Shown piece after piece: positions 42,474-51,229 of a stretch of DNA of 64,000 nt. The translations under genes and the position numbers were made by a program. The notes under the pieces were generated by a model. The model was not told where the DNA came from. It did not search any database and was given only the letters and a program-made list of their open reading frames with translations. The DNA is from Streptomyces luteolus (GTDB taxonomy: Bacteria > Actinomycetota > Actinomycetes > Streptomycetales > Streptomycetaceae), in assembly GCF_029968015.1 (NCBI RefSeq), contig NZ_JASCIS010000018.1:1-64000 (forward strand), in the 5' to 3' direction. How positions within the stretch are numbered: position 1 is the stretch's first letter; every line of letters starts with the position of its first letter.

Positions 42474-43520
42474 GTGACTCACGACGACGTACGCAAGCCG
42501 GAGGGCGCCGACCGGGAGCTGATCGTGCAGCACGTGTTCGGCACGATGGCCGCCCAGACGCTGCGCGCCGCGACCGAGCTCCGGGTCGTCGAACTCATCG
42601 GCGACCAGGGGCGCTCGGCGGCCGAGGTGGCGGCGGAGGCGGGGACCGGGCACCAGGGCATGACGCGGCTGCTGCGTGCCCTGGCCGGGCTCGGGATACT
42701 CGTCGAACGGGAGCCGGACGTGTTCGCGGCGACACCCGTCGGCCTGCTCCTCGACGCGCGCCGCCCCGACTCCCTCGCGTCCATGGTGCGGATGTTCACG
42801 GACCCGGTGATGTACCGCGCCTGGGAGCACCTCGGGGACAGCGTGCGCACCGGGGACGTCGCCTTCGACGCCGTGTTCGGGCAGGACTTCTTCGGCCATC
42901 TCAAGGAACACCCGGAACTGTCCGCCGAGTTCAACGCCGCGATGAGCCAGGGCACTTCAGGAACGGCGGCCGTGCTGCCGGAGGCGTACGACTTCGGCCG
43001 GTTCTCGACCGTCGCCGACGTCGGTGGCGGGGACGGCACGCTCCTCGCGCCCGTGCTCGCCGCGCACCCGGAGCTGCGCGGCATGCTGCTCGACACGGCG
43101 GAGGGCCTGGCGCAGGCGCCGGGGACGCTGGCCCGGCACGGGGTCGCCGAACGGTGCGCGCTGGTCGTCACGGACTTCTTCCGGGAGGTACCGGCGGGCG
43201 CCGACCTGTACCTCATCAAGAGCGTGCTGCACGACTGGTCCGACGACCAGGCGGTGACGATCCTGCGGCACATCCGCTCCGTGCTGCCGTACGAGGGCCG
43301 GGTGCTCGTCGTGGAGCCCGTGCTGCCCGAGGTGGTCGAGCCGCAGGGGCAGGGGCGGATCTATCTCTCCGACCTCAACATGCTGGTGAACGTGGGCGGT
43401 CGGGAGCGCACCCGGGCCGAGTTCGCGGAGCTGTGCGGGCGGGCCGGGCTGTCCCTGACGAGCGTCACCGCGCTGGCTCCGCCCAATCCGTTCTGCCTGA
43501 TCGAGGCCGAGCCGGTCTGA
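42474..43520 (+). CDS. SAM-dependent O-methyltransferase (plant caffeate-type family)
   Basis: 348 residues from GTG 42474 with AGGGGG upstream. An N-terminal dimerisation helix-rich domain (TLRAATELRVVELIGD; LLRALAGLGILVE) precedes the Rossmann methyltransferase with SAM motif DVGGGDGTLL (about 183-192). Then comes the catalytic region KSVLHDWSDDQAVTILRHI, with the His/Asp pair typical of hydroxyneurosporene- and acetylserotonin-type O-methyltransferases. No biosynthetic genes are adjacent, so the substrate is unknown. The AT-rich inverted repeat 63 bases upstream may control it. Confidence 0.88.
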   Translation: MTHDDVRKPEGADRELIVQHVFGTMAAQTLRAATELRVVELIGDQGRSAAEVAAEAGTGHQGMTRLLRALAGLGILVEREPDVFAATPVGLLLDARRPDSLASMVRMFTDPVMYRAWEHLGDSVRTGDVAFDAVFGQDFFGHLKEHPELSAEFNAAMSQGTSGTAAVLPEAYDFGRFSTVADVGGGDGTLLAPVLAAHPELRGMLLDTAEGLAQAPGTLARHGVAERCALVVTDFFREVPAGADLYLIKSVLHDWSDDQAVTILRHIRSVLPYEGRVLVVEPVLPEVVEPQGQGRIYLSDLNMLVNVGGRERTRAEFAELCGRAGLSLTSVTALAPPNPFCLIEAEPV

Positions 43521-43674
43521 GTCCAGAGCCGAGGCCGGGTAGCTGAGCCGGGCTGGGGTGGTCGGGCGTCGCCGAACCGGGCGCCCGAACCGGCTGCCCC
43601 GGCGCCCTCCTACGCCCGCCCGCGAAGGACCTTCGGCCCTCCCGACCCGGGCCGAGTCCGCGCAGGATGGAGGT

Positions 43675-44571
43675 ATGAACGCGCTTCCGGTCGTCACCGC
43701 CGTCGATGGATCCGAACACAGCGTCAAGGCCCTGGAGTGGGCGCTGGCCGCCGCCCGTGAGCGAGGGGCGGAGCTCGTGGTCGCGCATGTCAGAACCGAC
43801 TACGTGAAGAGCGTGCCGCTGCAGGGCGACATGCCGGTGATCCCGCTGCCCGAGCCCGACGAGACGCCCGTCCTCAAGGAGATGCGCCGACTTCTCGAAG
43901 GCCGCTCCGACCTGCCGCCCTACCGCACCGTCACCCTCGACGGCGCCCTGCCGTCCGCCGTGACCGCGCTCGGCGACGAGGCACAGCTGCTCGTCGTCGG
44001 CTCGCGCGGCCGTGGCGGCTTCGCCAGCCTGCTGCTCGGTTCGGTGAGCCGGGCCTGCGCGGCGCGGGCAGGCAGCCCGGTCGTCGTCGTGCCGCACGCC
44101 ACGCGGGCCGAGTCGGTACGGCTGCCCGAGGGGACGCCGCCCGTCGTCCTCGGGCTCGAACCGGAGGAGACCGGCGACGCGGCTGTCGAGTTCGCCTTCG
44201 AGGAGGCCGCCCGCAAGGGTGCCCGTCTCGAGGTCCTGACCACGTACTCCGTACCGCTGTCCACGCTCACGGTCGTCGGCCCGTACGTCACCGGCGCGCA
44301 CGACGACGAACGGCCGCAGATCGAGGCCGAGCTGTACGAGGCGCAGCAGCGGCGGCTCGAACCGTTTGTGTCGCGCCGGCCGGACGTCGAAGTCACGCGC
44401 CTCGTCGTCCCGGCGGACGCGGCGGGACGCCTCGTCGTCGCCTCGCGGACCGCCGGGCTGCTGGTGGTCGGCCGCCACCGCCGCCGGCTCTCCGCCGAGT
44501 CCTTCCTCGTCGGCTCCGCCGCCAACGCCGTACTGCTGCACGCGCACTGCCCGGTCGCGGTCGTGCCGTAG
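43675..44571 (+). CDS. Universal stress protein, tandem UspA domains
   Basis: 298 residues from ATG 43675, directly after GGAGGT. Two UspA domains are present: VVTAVDGSEHSVKALEWAL through LLVVGSRGRGGFASLLLGSVSR, and VVLGLEPEETGDAAVEFAF through LLVVGRHRRRLSAESFLVGSAA. The first keeps a clear ATP-binding G-x2-G-x9-G(S/T)-type motif; the second is looser. Tandem Usp proteins of this size are common in actinobacteria, often linked to dormancy or redox stress. It appears monocistronic. Confidence 0.9.
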   Translation: MNALPVVTAVDGSEHSVKALEWALAAARERGAELVVAHVRTDYVKSVPLQGDMPVIPLPEPDETPVLKEMRRLLEGRSDLPPYRTVTLDGALPSAVTALGDEAQLLVVGSRGRGGFASLLLGSVSRACAARAGSPVVVVPHATRAESVRLPEGTPPVVLGLEPEETGDAAVEFAFEEAARKGARLEVLTTYSVPLSTLTVVGPYVTGAHDDERPQIEAELYEAQQRRLEPFVSRRPDVEVTRLVVPADAAGRLVVASRTAGLLVVGRHRRRLSAESFLVGSAANAVLLHAHCPVAVVP

Positions 44572-44603
44572 AGCGAGGGAACGGCCCGGGGAGACGGGTT
44601 GCC

Positions 44604-44975
44604 CTAGGCGGCGAGCCGGTCGAGGAGCCAGTCGGCCGACTGCGGGAGCCAGTCCGCGCGGGCGTTGCCGAGGAGGTGGTCGCCGTGCGGGACCACGACG
44701 TACGAACCGTGCGGCGCCTCCTGGGCCAGCGGCTCGCCGTCGACCACGCCCGGTGTCACGTCCTGGCCGCCGTCGACGACCCGCAGGGGACAGCCGATGC
44801 GCCGGGCGGTGCCGCGCAGGTCGACCAGCTCGGCGAACGCCCGCGCCGCCGCCGGGCTGCCGCAGCGCAGGGCCAGGGTCTCCGTGACGTACTGCGGCAG
44901 CGCGTCGGCGTGCAGGCGGTACGGGCCGCTCACCGTCAGGGCCGCCCGGATACGCGGCTCGTGCGCGGCGGCAGC
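44604..44975 (-). pseudogene. C-terminal fragment of an alpha/beta hydrolase
   Basis: About 120 residues remain. The frame reads AAAAHEPRIRAALTVSGPYRL and ends with GCPLRVVDGGQDVTPG and VPHGDHLLGN, the typical acid/His region of alpha/beta hydrolases. The nucleophile elbow and N-terminal half are missing: the frame stops being hydrolase-like at about 44975, next to a truncated LysR-type gene on the other strand. A GTG at 44933 could start a 109-residue product, but it would lack the catalytic Ser. Confidence 0.7.
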
Positions 44976-44987
44976 CGGGCACGGGCC

Positions 44988-45565
44988 GGGACGCCCCGTC
45001 CGTGGCGGACGCGGTCCGGCGCGGCGACGTCGACGCGGGGCTCGGCCGTGTGCCCGTGCTCGACCCCCGAGCGGGCGCCGGGCTCGACCGGCGGCTCGTG
45101 CGGCTCGAACCGGTCGACGTTGTGCTGAGCGCCGACCACCCGCTCGCGCAGGCCGACCGGCTCCGCCCGTCCGACCTCCGCGACAGCGTGCTGCGGTACC
45201 CGGCGGACCTCGCCCGCCTCGATTTCCTCACCTGCTTCGCCCGCCGCTTCGGTGTGGAACAGTGCGTCGGGGCAACCAACTTGGGCCTGGAGCCGTTCCT
45301 CGACCAGGTGCGGGACGACCCGCGCTGCTTCTCCCTCTTCCCGGCCGACGCGGTGAGTGGGGGAGGGGAGCCGTCCGGTGTGCGTTTCGTGCCGCTGGTC
45401 GAGCCGACCCCGCTGTACGCCTGGTCCCTGGTGTGGCCCGAGGGGCGTGAGCCGGACCGCCTTGCCGAGCTGCTGGCCGCGTGCGCGCGGGTCGGCGGCC
45501 GAAGACGCTGGGTGGAGTTCGACCCGGCCCGCGACTGGCTGCCGGGTTCCGGGCCGGGTCAGTGA
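44988..45565 (+). pseudogene. C-terminal fragment of a LysR-type regulator
   Basis: The frame reads SVADAVRRGDVDAGLGRVP, then VDVVLSADHPLAQADRL and SDLRDSVLRYP: the effector-binding domain of a LysR-type regulator. The helix-turn-helix and linker (about the first 120 residues) are absent. The fragment begins within about 15 bases of the truncated hydrolase, which points the other way. An ATG-like start exists (GTG 45002), but the product could not bind DNA. Confidence 0.72.
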
Positions 45566-45685
45566 GTCAGCCCGCGCCGCCGCTGCCCCATTCGGTTTGC
45601 CGAAGCGGCCCACCCGCCGCTACCGCTACGGCCACCCCCGCCGAGGAGTATCGACGCTCAGGTCCGGCGCACTAGGGTCGATCCC

Positions 45686-46462
45686 ATGACCTCTGCCGAA
45701 CTCCCCACCGCAGGACGCAGGTTCGGTGGTCGCGTCGCCGTCGTCACCGGGGCCGCGTCCGGGATCGGGGCCGCGAGCGCGGTCCGGCTCGCGGCCGAGG
45801 GCGCGGCGGTCGTGCTCGCGGACGTGTCGGCGGAGCGCGGCCGGGACGTCGCCGCCGGGATCCGCGAGCGGGGCGCGCGGGCCGAGTTCGTGCGGGCCGA
45901 TGTCGCGGAGCCCGACGACTGGCGCCGGGTCGCCGAGTCCGCGGCGGAGTTCGGCCCGGTCGGGGTGTTCGTCAGCAACGCCTTCACCGTGGACGTGACC
46001 CGCGCCCACGAGATGCGACTGGAGTCCTGGAACCGGCAGTTGGCCGTCAACCTCACCGGCTCGTTCCTCGGCTTCAAGACCCTGCTGCCCGAACTGCGCG
46101 CCCAGCGCGGCGCGGTCGTCCTCACCTCGTCCGTGCACGCGCACGCCGGCATCCCGGGCCACCCCGCGTACGCGGCGACGAAGGGCGCCCTGGTGTCGCT
46201 CTGCGGTCAACTCGCCGTGGAGTACGGCCCGGAGGTGCGGGTCAATGCCGTTCTGCCCGGGCCGATCCTGACCGGTGCCTGGGACCGCCTGTCGCAGGGG
46301 GACCGCGAGCGCAGCGCCGCCCAGACGGCGGCCGGCCGCCTCGGCGAGCCCGAGGAGGTGGCGGCGGCGATCGCGTTCCTCGCCGCCGAGGAGGCCTCGT
46401 ACATCACCGGCTCCAGTCTGCTCGTCGACGGCGGGTGGACGGTGATGAAGGACTCGTCGTGA
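45686..46462 (+). CDS. SDR family oxidoreductase
   Basis: 258 residues from ATG 45686. It is a classical short-chain dehydrogenase: the TGAASGIGAASA cofactor loop near residue 20, NAFTVD in the NAG position, catalytic Ser-Tyr-Lys in VVLTSSVHAHAGIPGHPAYAATKGAL, and the C-terminal SSLLVDGGWTV. The Asp after the second beta strand (VVLADVSAERG) suggests NAD(H) over NADP(H). The substrate is unknown and no pathway genes are adjacent. Confidence 0.9.
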   Translation: MTSAELPTAGRRFGGRVAVVTGAASGIGAASAVRLAAEGAAVVLADVSAERGRDVAAGIRERGARAEFVRADVAEPDDWRRVAESAAEFGPVGVFVSNAFTVDVTRAHEMRLESWNRQLAVNLTGSFLGFKTLLPELRAQRGAVVLTSSVHAHAGIPGHPAYAATKGALVSLCGQLAVEYGPEVRVNAVLPGPILTGAWDRLSQGDRERSAAQTAAGRLGEPEEVAAAIAFLAAEEASYITGSSLLVDGGWTVMKDSS

Positions 46463-46498
46463 CCCGAGCCTCTACGGCCATGGAGGGTGGAGGCCGTC

Positions 46499-47308
46499 TC
46501 AACTCGACTGCGCCGTAAGGGAGTCCACGAGGTCGGCGAGCGCGTCCGCGAGCCTGTCGAGGCCGGGTCCCGCAGGGCCGCCCGGCTCGGTCATGTACAG
46601 ATCGCGGCGGATCTCCACCATCAGGGCCGTCACGCGCGGCTCGACACCGTAGAACTCCAGCGGCACATAGGTTCCGGCGAAGGGGCTGTTCCGGCCGGTC
46701 GCGCCGCAGCGTGCGAACGCCGACTCGGCCCGGTCGAGGAGCGCGGGCGGGGTGTGGAACGGGTCCGTGCCCAGACAGACGGGCGGCCGGGGGCCATCGC
46801 CGTGGAGTTCGTACGGCAGCCGGTGCGTGGGGTACGAGTGCACGTCCAGGATCACCGCGCGGCCGGCCGCGTCGAGCCGCTCGCGTACGGCTTCCGTCAT
46901 GGCCTGCGCGTACGGGTGGAAGTACCGGTCGAGCAGCGGACCGTCGTCGAAGTCCGGGGAGCGGAGGGGGAGTTGACCAGTGGTGCGGGTGTAGACGGCG
47001 CCCATGCCTACCCGGCGCATCTCCTCGCGCTCGTCCGGGAAGCGCTCCGGGTCGACGACGAGCCGCGAGAGCCGGTTGACGAACTGCCACGGGGTGCGGC
47101 GCGCGGTGGCGGCGGTGCGGGCGGCGAGGATGTCGGTGTGCGCGTCGACGATGTGGTCCGACTCCCGGGCGAGCGCCGCGTCGTCAAGGACGATGCCGCC
47201 GCGCACCGCCCGCGGCACGGTCCGCGCGGCGTGCGGGACGTGCAGCAGGACGGGTGCGTCGGCGGCACCGGGGATCAGCGTGAAGGGCGGGTCGGCCAGG
47301 GCTTCCAT
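46499..47308 (-). CDS. N-formylglutamate amidohydrolase family protein
   Basis: 269 residues. LLHVPHAARTVPRAV near the N-terminus, DAHTDILA, VNRLSRLVVDPERFPDE, then ILDVHSYPTHRLPYE are the metal-binding and substrate blocks of the N-formylglutamate amidohydrolase (HutG/FGase) family. No hut genes lie nearby, so a histidine-degradation role is not supported by context and the protein may act on another N-formyl amino acid. The gene is 40 bases upstream of the DUF3048 gene stop but is transcribed after it, so the two form a minus-strand pair. Confidence 0.85.
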   Translation of the reverse strand: MEALADPPFTLIPGAADAPVLLHVPHAARTVPRAVRGGIVLDDAALARESDHIVDAHTDILAARTAATARRTPWQFVNRLSRLVVDPERFPDEREEMRRVGMGAVYTRTTGQLPLRSPDFDDGPLLDRYFHPYAQAMTEAVRERLDAAGRAVILDVHSYPTHRLPYELHGDGPRPPVCLGTDPFHTPPALLDRAESAFARCGATGRNSPFAGTYVPLEFYGVEPRVTALMVEIRRDLYMTEPGGPAGPGLDRLADALADLVDSLTAQSS

Positions 47309-47348
47309 GCACCCACCCTAGGCAGGGCGCGGGAACGCCCCGGGGGCT

Positions 47349-48476
47349 TCAGCGGTCGGCGTACACCACCCACACCTGGCCCTCCGCGAACGGCATCGGC
47401 CGCCCGTCGGGGAGCGTGAACGTCGTGCCCGAGTCGGCGTGCGGCCGGCTCCAGCGGGTCTCGTACGCCCGGCCGTCGCGCAGCACCGTCGCCGTGCCCT
47501 CGCCCACGGTCTTGATGTACGGGGTGGCCGCGCCGTTGACGTCCCGGTACGTGGACGGCTCCATCGCGACGTGCTGGATCACGACCGTGCGGGGCGCCAT
47601 CTGGCGGCCGTTGGTCTGCATCGCGGGCGCGCCGTCGAACGACACCCGCCAGCGGCGCAGCGACGGCGACCAGCTGAAGGTGTGGCTCGCGGCGGTGTAG
47701 CGCACGGTGCGGCTGTCCGTCGGCACACCGCCCTGCGGGGCCGGGCCGAAGCGGAACCCGATGTCGGCGGCACGGCTGGCCTCGGGCGCCGTCCGCAGCA
47801 GCGCCTCCGGTTCGACGAACAGGTTGTGCGGGGCGGGCCGGTCCGGCTTGCGGAAGTAGGCCTCGGGCACCTTCTCGTGCGGCCGCACGTGGACCGGCGA
47901 GCGGTCCAGAAACTTGGTCAGGGAGCTGCGCACACCGGAGTACGCGAGCGCCGGGTTGCCGAACTGCCGCAGCAGCTCGACGTCCGACTCGCGGGCGCTG
48001 CGCACCGGGCCGACCGAGCTCGGCAAGCGGCTGGCGTACACACCCATCAGGCGGCTCATTCCGCCCTCGACCTTCTCGACGTACACCAGGTCGGCGTTGT
48101 CGAGGCCCTGGTGGGGGCGGGCCTTGCGCGAGTTGTCGAACTTCACCGCGAGCACCCGGCCCGGGTCGGCGGGCAGGCCGGTGAAGGGCGACACCTGGCT
48201 CGGCGGGCCCGCGGCCGGGCGGCCGTTGCCCCCTGAGCCCCGGCTCTGGGAGCCGGCCTCGGCCGCCGCGCCGAGGGTGAGCGCACCGGCCGCGACGAGC
48301 GCGAGCAGGCGCGCGCCGCGACGGGTGACGCGACCGGCGGCACGCTCCGTCCCGCGTGTGGTGCGGTCGGCGGTGCGACGCGTCGTGCGCGTGGTGCGCG
48401 TGGTGCGGTCGGCGGTGCGAGCCGTCGTGCGGGTGGTGCGGGTGGTGCGGTCGGCCGGTACAGATCTCGCTGTCAT
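47349..48476 (-). CDS. DUF3048 (YerB-like) secreted protein with Thr/Arg repeat N-terminus
   Basis: 375 residues from ATG 48476. Residues 5-45 are a TTRTTRTT-type low-complexity stretch encoded by tandem GTGCG-rich DNA. It precedes a hydrophobic segment (ARLLALVAAGALTLGAAAEA), probably a signal or anchor. The mature part is DUF3048: KFDNSRKARPHQGLDNADLVY, MGVYASRLPSSVGPVRSARE, APHNLFVEP, then a C-terminal TFTLPDGRPMPFAEGQVWVV. The family is secreted or lipid-anchored and has no proven function. A shorter paralogue lies at 51765-52754. Confidence 0.85.
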   Translation of the reverse strand: MTARSVPADRTTRTTRTTARTADRTTRTTRTTRRTADRTTRGTERAAGRVTRRGARLLALVAAGALTLGAAAEAGSQSRGSGGNGRPAAGPPSQVSPFTGLPADPGRVLAVKFDNSRKARPHQGLDNADLVYVEKVEGGMSRLMGVYASRLPSSVGPVRSARESDVELLRQFGNPALAYSGVRSSLTKFLDRSPVHVRPHEKVPEAYFRKPDRPAPHNLFVEPEALLRTAPEASRAADIGFRFGPAPQGGVPTDSRTVRYTAASHTFSWSPSLRRWRVSFDGAPAMQTNGRQMAPRTVVIQHVAMEPSTYRDVNGAATPYIKTVGEGTATVLRDGRAYETRWSRPHADSGTTFTLPDGRPMPFAEGQVWVVYADR

Positions 48477-48849
48477 CGCAGCGCCTCCGTCGTCCCTTGC
48501 GTCCGGAGCGCCATGGCTTCCGGACTGGATTGGCTGGCGCAGTCCTTCCGTACGGCAGCGACGGGGTATCGCCGGGGCGGCCAACCGTCCGCGGGGCGTT
48601 CACCCTTTCCGGCCCGATCCGGTGGGCGCGCGGCGCGGGCACTTGTGCCCGGAGGCAACCGAATTCCACCGAATTCCACCGAATTCCACCGGATTTCGAG
48701 AGATTTTCCGTACGCGTGAAGCTGTGCGCAGCAGCCATCACGCGCGAGGCACCGGCTCTCACCGCGCGTCCAACAAGATGCCCCCGCCATCTGCCCCGGT
48801 GGCCCCGAGCATCGGTGGGGACGGACCGAACGACGTGCGAAGGAGCACG
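48477..48849. other. Divergent intergenic region, 373 bases
   Basis: It separates the minus-strand DUF3048 gene from the plus-strand membrane protein gene. It contains the 10-bp triplicate at 48661-48690, followed by the most AT-rich stretch of the gap. I see no gene in it. Confidence 0.6.
48661..48690. repeat. 10-bp direct repeat, three copies (GAATTCCACC)
   Basis: Three perfect, uninterrupted GAATTCCACC units, one DNA helical turn each, followed by a degraded fourth (GGATTTCGAG). The location in a divergent promoter region and the helical phasing suggest an iteron-like binding site. Confidence 0.8.
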
Positions 48850-49347
48850 ATGGGAGCACGGCACACCGCCGCCCGGCCCGCCAGGCCGGGTACGAGCCTT
48901 CCGCAGCTGGTGGGCTCGGGACTGGCCGCCGCCGCGGGCATGGCACTCGCCTCGGAACTGCATCTGTACGGCACCACGGCCGGCGCGGTGGTCTTCGCCG
49001 TCGCCGCGACCGCCGGAGCGCCGCTCATCCAACTCGCCCTGCACCGCGCGGGCGACGGCTGCGCGGCCCTGCTGCGAGCGGCCGGTCGCGGCCGACCGCG
49101 ACCAGGCCCAGGCCCAGGCCCATGCCCCGGCCCGGGCGCGCGCCGCGCCCTCGCCCCGGTGGCCGTGGGTCTCGTGATCCTCGGCGCCGTCACGGTCACC
49201 AGCCCGAGCGTGGTCGCCGCGGCACAGCCCACCGAGGTCGCCCTCGACCACCCGCCGGCCCGCGACCCGGTCGAGCGCGGCAGTACGGACAAGGCTCCGT
49301 CGGTCCGCTCGCACGACACCAAGTCGACTACGCACAGGGGGAGTTGA
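48850..49347 (+). CDS. Small membrane protein with Pro/Gly repeat linker
   Basis: 165 residues from ATG 48850 with GAAGGAG upstream. Hydrophobic segments at about 20-60 and 98-120 flank a cytoplasmic or luminal linker rich in PGPG (encoded by near-tandem CAGGCC hexamers). The tail after the last segment is polar. I recognise no family. It is divergent from the DUF3048 gene and convergent with the beta-helix pseudogene. Confidence 0.6.
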   Translation: MGARHTAARPARPGTSLPQLVGSGLAAAAGMALASELHLYGTTAGAVVFAVAATAGAPLIQLALHRAGDGCAALLRAAGRGRPRPGPGPGPCPGPGARRALAPVAVGLVILGAVTVTSPSVVAAAQPTEVALDHPPARDPVERGSTDKAPSVRSHDTKSTTHRGS

Positions 49348-49386
49348 GGGCTCTCGCGCGGGCTGCCGGTGCCCGAACTTCCCGCG

Positions 49387-50955
49387 CTACTCGACGGATC
49401 CCTGGTCCGCCCCGATGTTGCGGGTCTCCGTGAGCGGGTTGCCGAAGTAGTCGTGGCGGGTGCCGTCGTCCTCGGTGACCGAGCCCGCCCCCAGGGCCGG
49501 GGAGCCGGGGCGGAGCCGCAGGTCGTCCGGGGTGCGCGGGGCGGCCGAGCGCAGCAGCGGGTTGGCGTTCACGGCCTCGGGGTCGCGGGGCTGCGCGGTG
49601 TGCCAGTACAGGTTGTTGCGGTACGTGCTGACCGTGTCCTCGATGGGTGAGCCCGCGCCCGCCGCGCCGACGAAGACGTTGTCCTCGAACGTCGTGCCGG
49701 TCTGCCCGTTGTTGGAGACGAGGGCGGTGTCGGCGCGGTCCGTGACGACCGTGTTGCGGTAGATCCGGGTGTCGGTCGACGGGTTGCAGACGACGGAGAT
49801 CACCGCGTACGGGTCGGTGGTGTTGCGGTCGTTGATGCTGACGTTGTCGTGGAAGCGGTTGCCGCGGGTCGTCATGCCCGCGCCGTTGCAGACGAGGAGG
49901 AAGCCGCCCTCGTTGTCGTGGCTGTAGTTGTAGCGGTAGACGTTGCGGTTGTTGCCGCCGTCGAAGTCGAAGGCCATCGAGTCACGGGTGCCGTGGCCGC
50001 CGGTGACCTCGTTGTACTGGTACAGCACGTCGTCCGAGTTCCAGGCCCAGATCCCGGCGTTGTAGCCGGCCGAGCGCATGTTGAAGCCGTCCACGTAGTT
50101 GTGCTCCACCAGCGCCTCGCGCGCGTTCTGTACGACGATGCCGTCGCCGCCGACGTCCCGGACGTCGTTGCCGCGGATCGTCAGGCCGGTGATCGCCTCC
50201 CAGCTGGTGCCCGGGCCTTCGGGGTGCTCGGGGCGGCGGCCCCAGGTGGAGGACGTCCCGATGCCGGTGCGGTCCACGTGCCGGACCGTGGAGTCCTCGA
50301 TCCGGACACCGTCGAAGCGGGTCGGCCGCGTCGACCCCCGCACCGCGAAGAGGATGCCGCCCGAGGGGTCCGGATCCTTGAAGTCGGCGCCGTTGACGTC
50401 GTGCACGTCCACGCCGCGCACCGTGAAGTCCTCGGCCACGCCGTAGTCGGTGGCCTGTACGAGGATGCCCGCGCGGCGGTCCGTGGTGGTGGGGGTGCCG
50501 GTGTTGGAGACGTCCAGGTTCCGGATCCGCCAGTGCTCGGTGTTCACCAGATGCACGGTCGCCCGCGCCCCCGCGCCCTCCAGGCGGGGCTTCGCGCCCT
50601 TCCCGTACGCGTCGATCACGGCGGGAGAGCCCTGCGCGCCCGCGCCCTTCGGGGCCAGTACGCCGGTGCATTCCGTGCCGCGCCGGATCAGCAACTGGTC
50701 GCCCGGGCCGAGGACTTGACGGCTCGCCCGCTCCAGGGAGCGTCAGGCGGTGCCCGGTGCGGTCCCGGCGGCGGTGTCGTCGCCGCGCGCGCAGTCGACG
50801 TGGAACGGTGTCCCCACCGCACCCCGCGCCGAAGCGGCGGCGGGCGGTGTCCCCACGACGACGGTGGCGGCGGCGAGCGCGGTGGCGATGGTGATGGTGA
50901 TGGTGACGGGGACGGGGACGGGGACGGGGAGGGTGACGGTACGGCGCAGGGGCAT
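49387..50955 (-). pseudogene. Secreted right-handed beta-helix protein interrupted by one in-frame TGA
   Basis: The start at 50955 gives a signal peptide with a low-complexity core (VPVPVPV, TITITI), then GTPFHVDCARGDDTAAGTAPGTA. The frame stops at TGA 50745-50743 (codon 71) and continues in the same frame as RSLERASRQVLGPGDQLLIRRG for 435 more open codons. In the family this position is normally Trp (GTA-W-RSL), so a TGG-to-TGA change is the simplest explanation. The rest shows parallel beta-helix rungs rich in Asn/Asp (VSNTGTPTTTDRRAGILVQA; NNRNVYRYNYSHDNEGGFLL), as in pectate-lyase-like proteins. Readthrough or an internal start would make protein, but only readthrough keeps the signal peptide. 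Confidence 0.85.
50887..50937. repeat. Hexanucleotide-type repeats inside the signal peptide coding region
   Basis: GGTGAT-type and GGGGAC-type hexamers are repeated three to four times each. On the minus strand they encode the (VP)n and (TI)n core of the signal peptide of the beta-helix gene. Slippage here would change signal length in steps of two residues without shifting frame. Confidence 0.7.
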
Positions 50956-51077
50956 GACGCGCTCCGATCCGGTGGGGGCGCCGAGTCCGGCGGGGGTGCG
51001 GGCACGCTACTGGGGGCCGGTGTCGCGGGCCATGGACAAACGGCGAGCGCGCTTGGACACAGGCGCGTGGTGCTGTG

Positions 51078-51212
51078 GTGGTCGGGCTTGTGGTGGTCGG
51101 ACCTGTGGTGGTCGGGCTTGTGGTGGTCGGGCCCGTAGTGGTCGGACCCGCGTTGGTCCGACCCGCGTTGGTCCGACCCGCGTTGGTCGGGCCCGAGGTG
51201 GTCGGGTCTGTG
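51078..51212. repeat. 15-bp minisatellite, nine units
   Basis: Nine consecutive 15-base units related to GTGGTCGGGCTTGTG run from 51078 to 51212. Units 1 and 3 are identical, as are units 6 and 7; units 6-8 start with TTGG. The array lies in the gap between the beta-helix gene and the DinB gene. A period of 15 keeps a reading frame, but no gene is supported there. Confidence 0.9.
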
Positions 51213-51229
51213 GAGTCCGTCCCGGGTGG

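Noticed and set aside
44936..45613. A 225-codon minus-strand frame over the LysR fragment
   Set aside because: It is antisense to a recognisable LysR effector domain and shows no motif of its own.
49849..51138. A 429-codon plus-strand frame over the beta-helix gene ending in Gly/Asp repeats
   Set aside because: It is antisense shadow of the beta-helix gene and of the hexamer repeats. The Val/Ala-rich translation is typical of such shadows.
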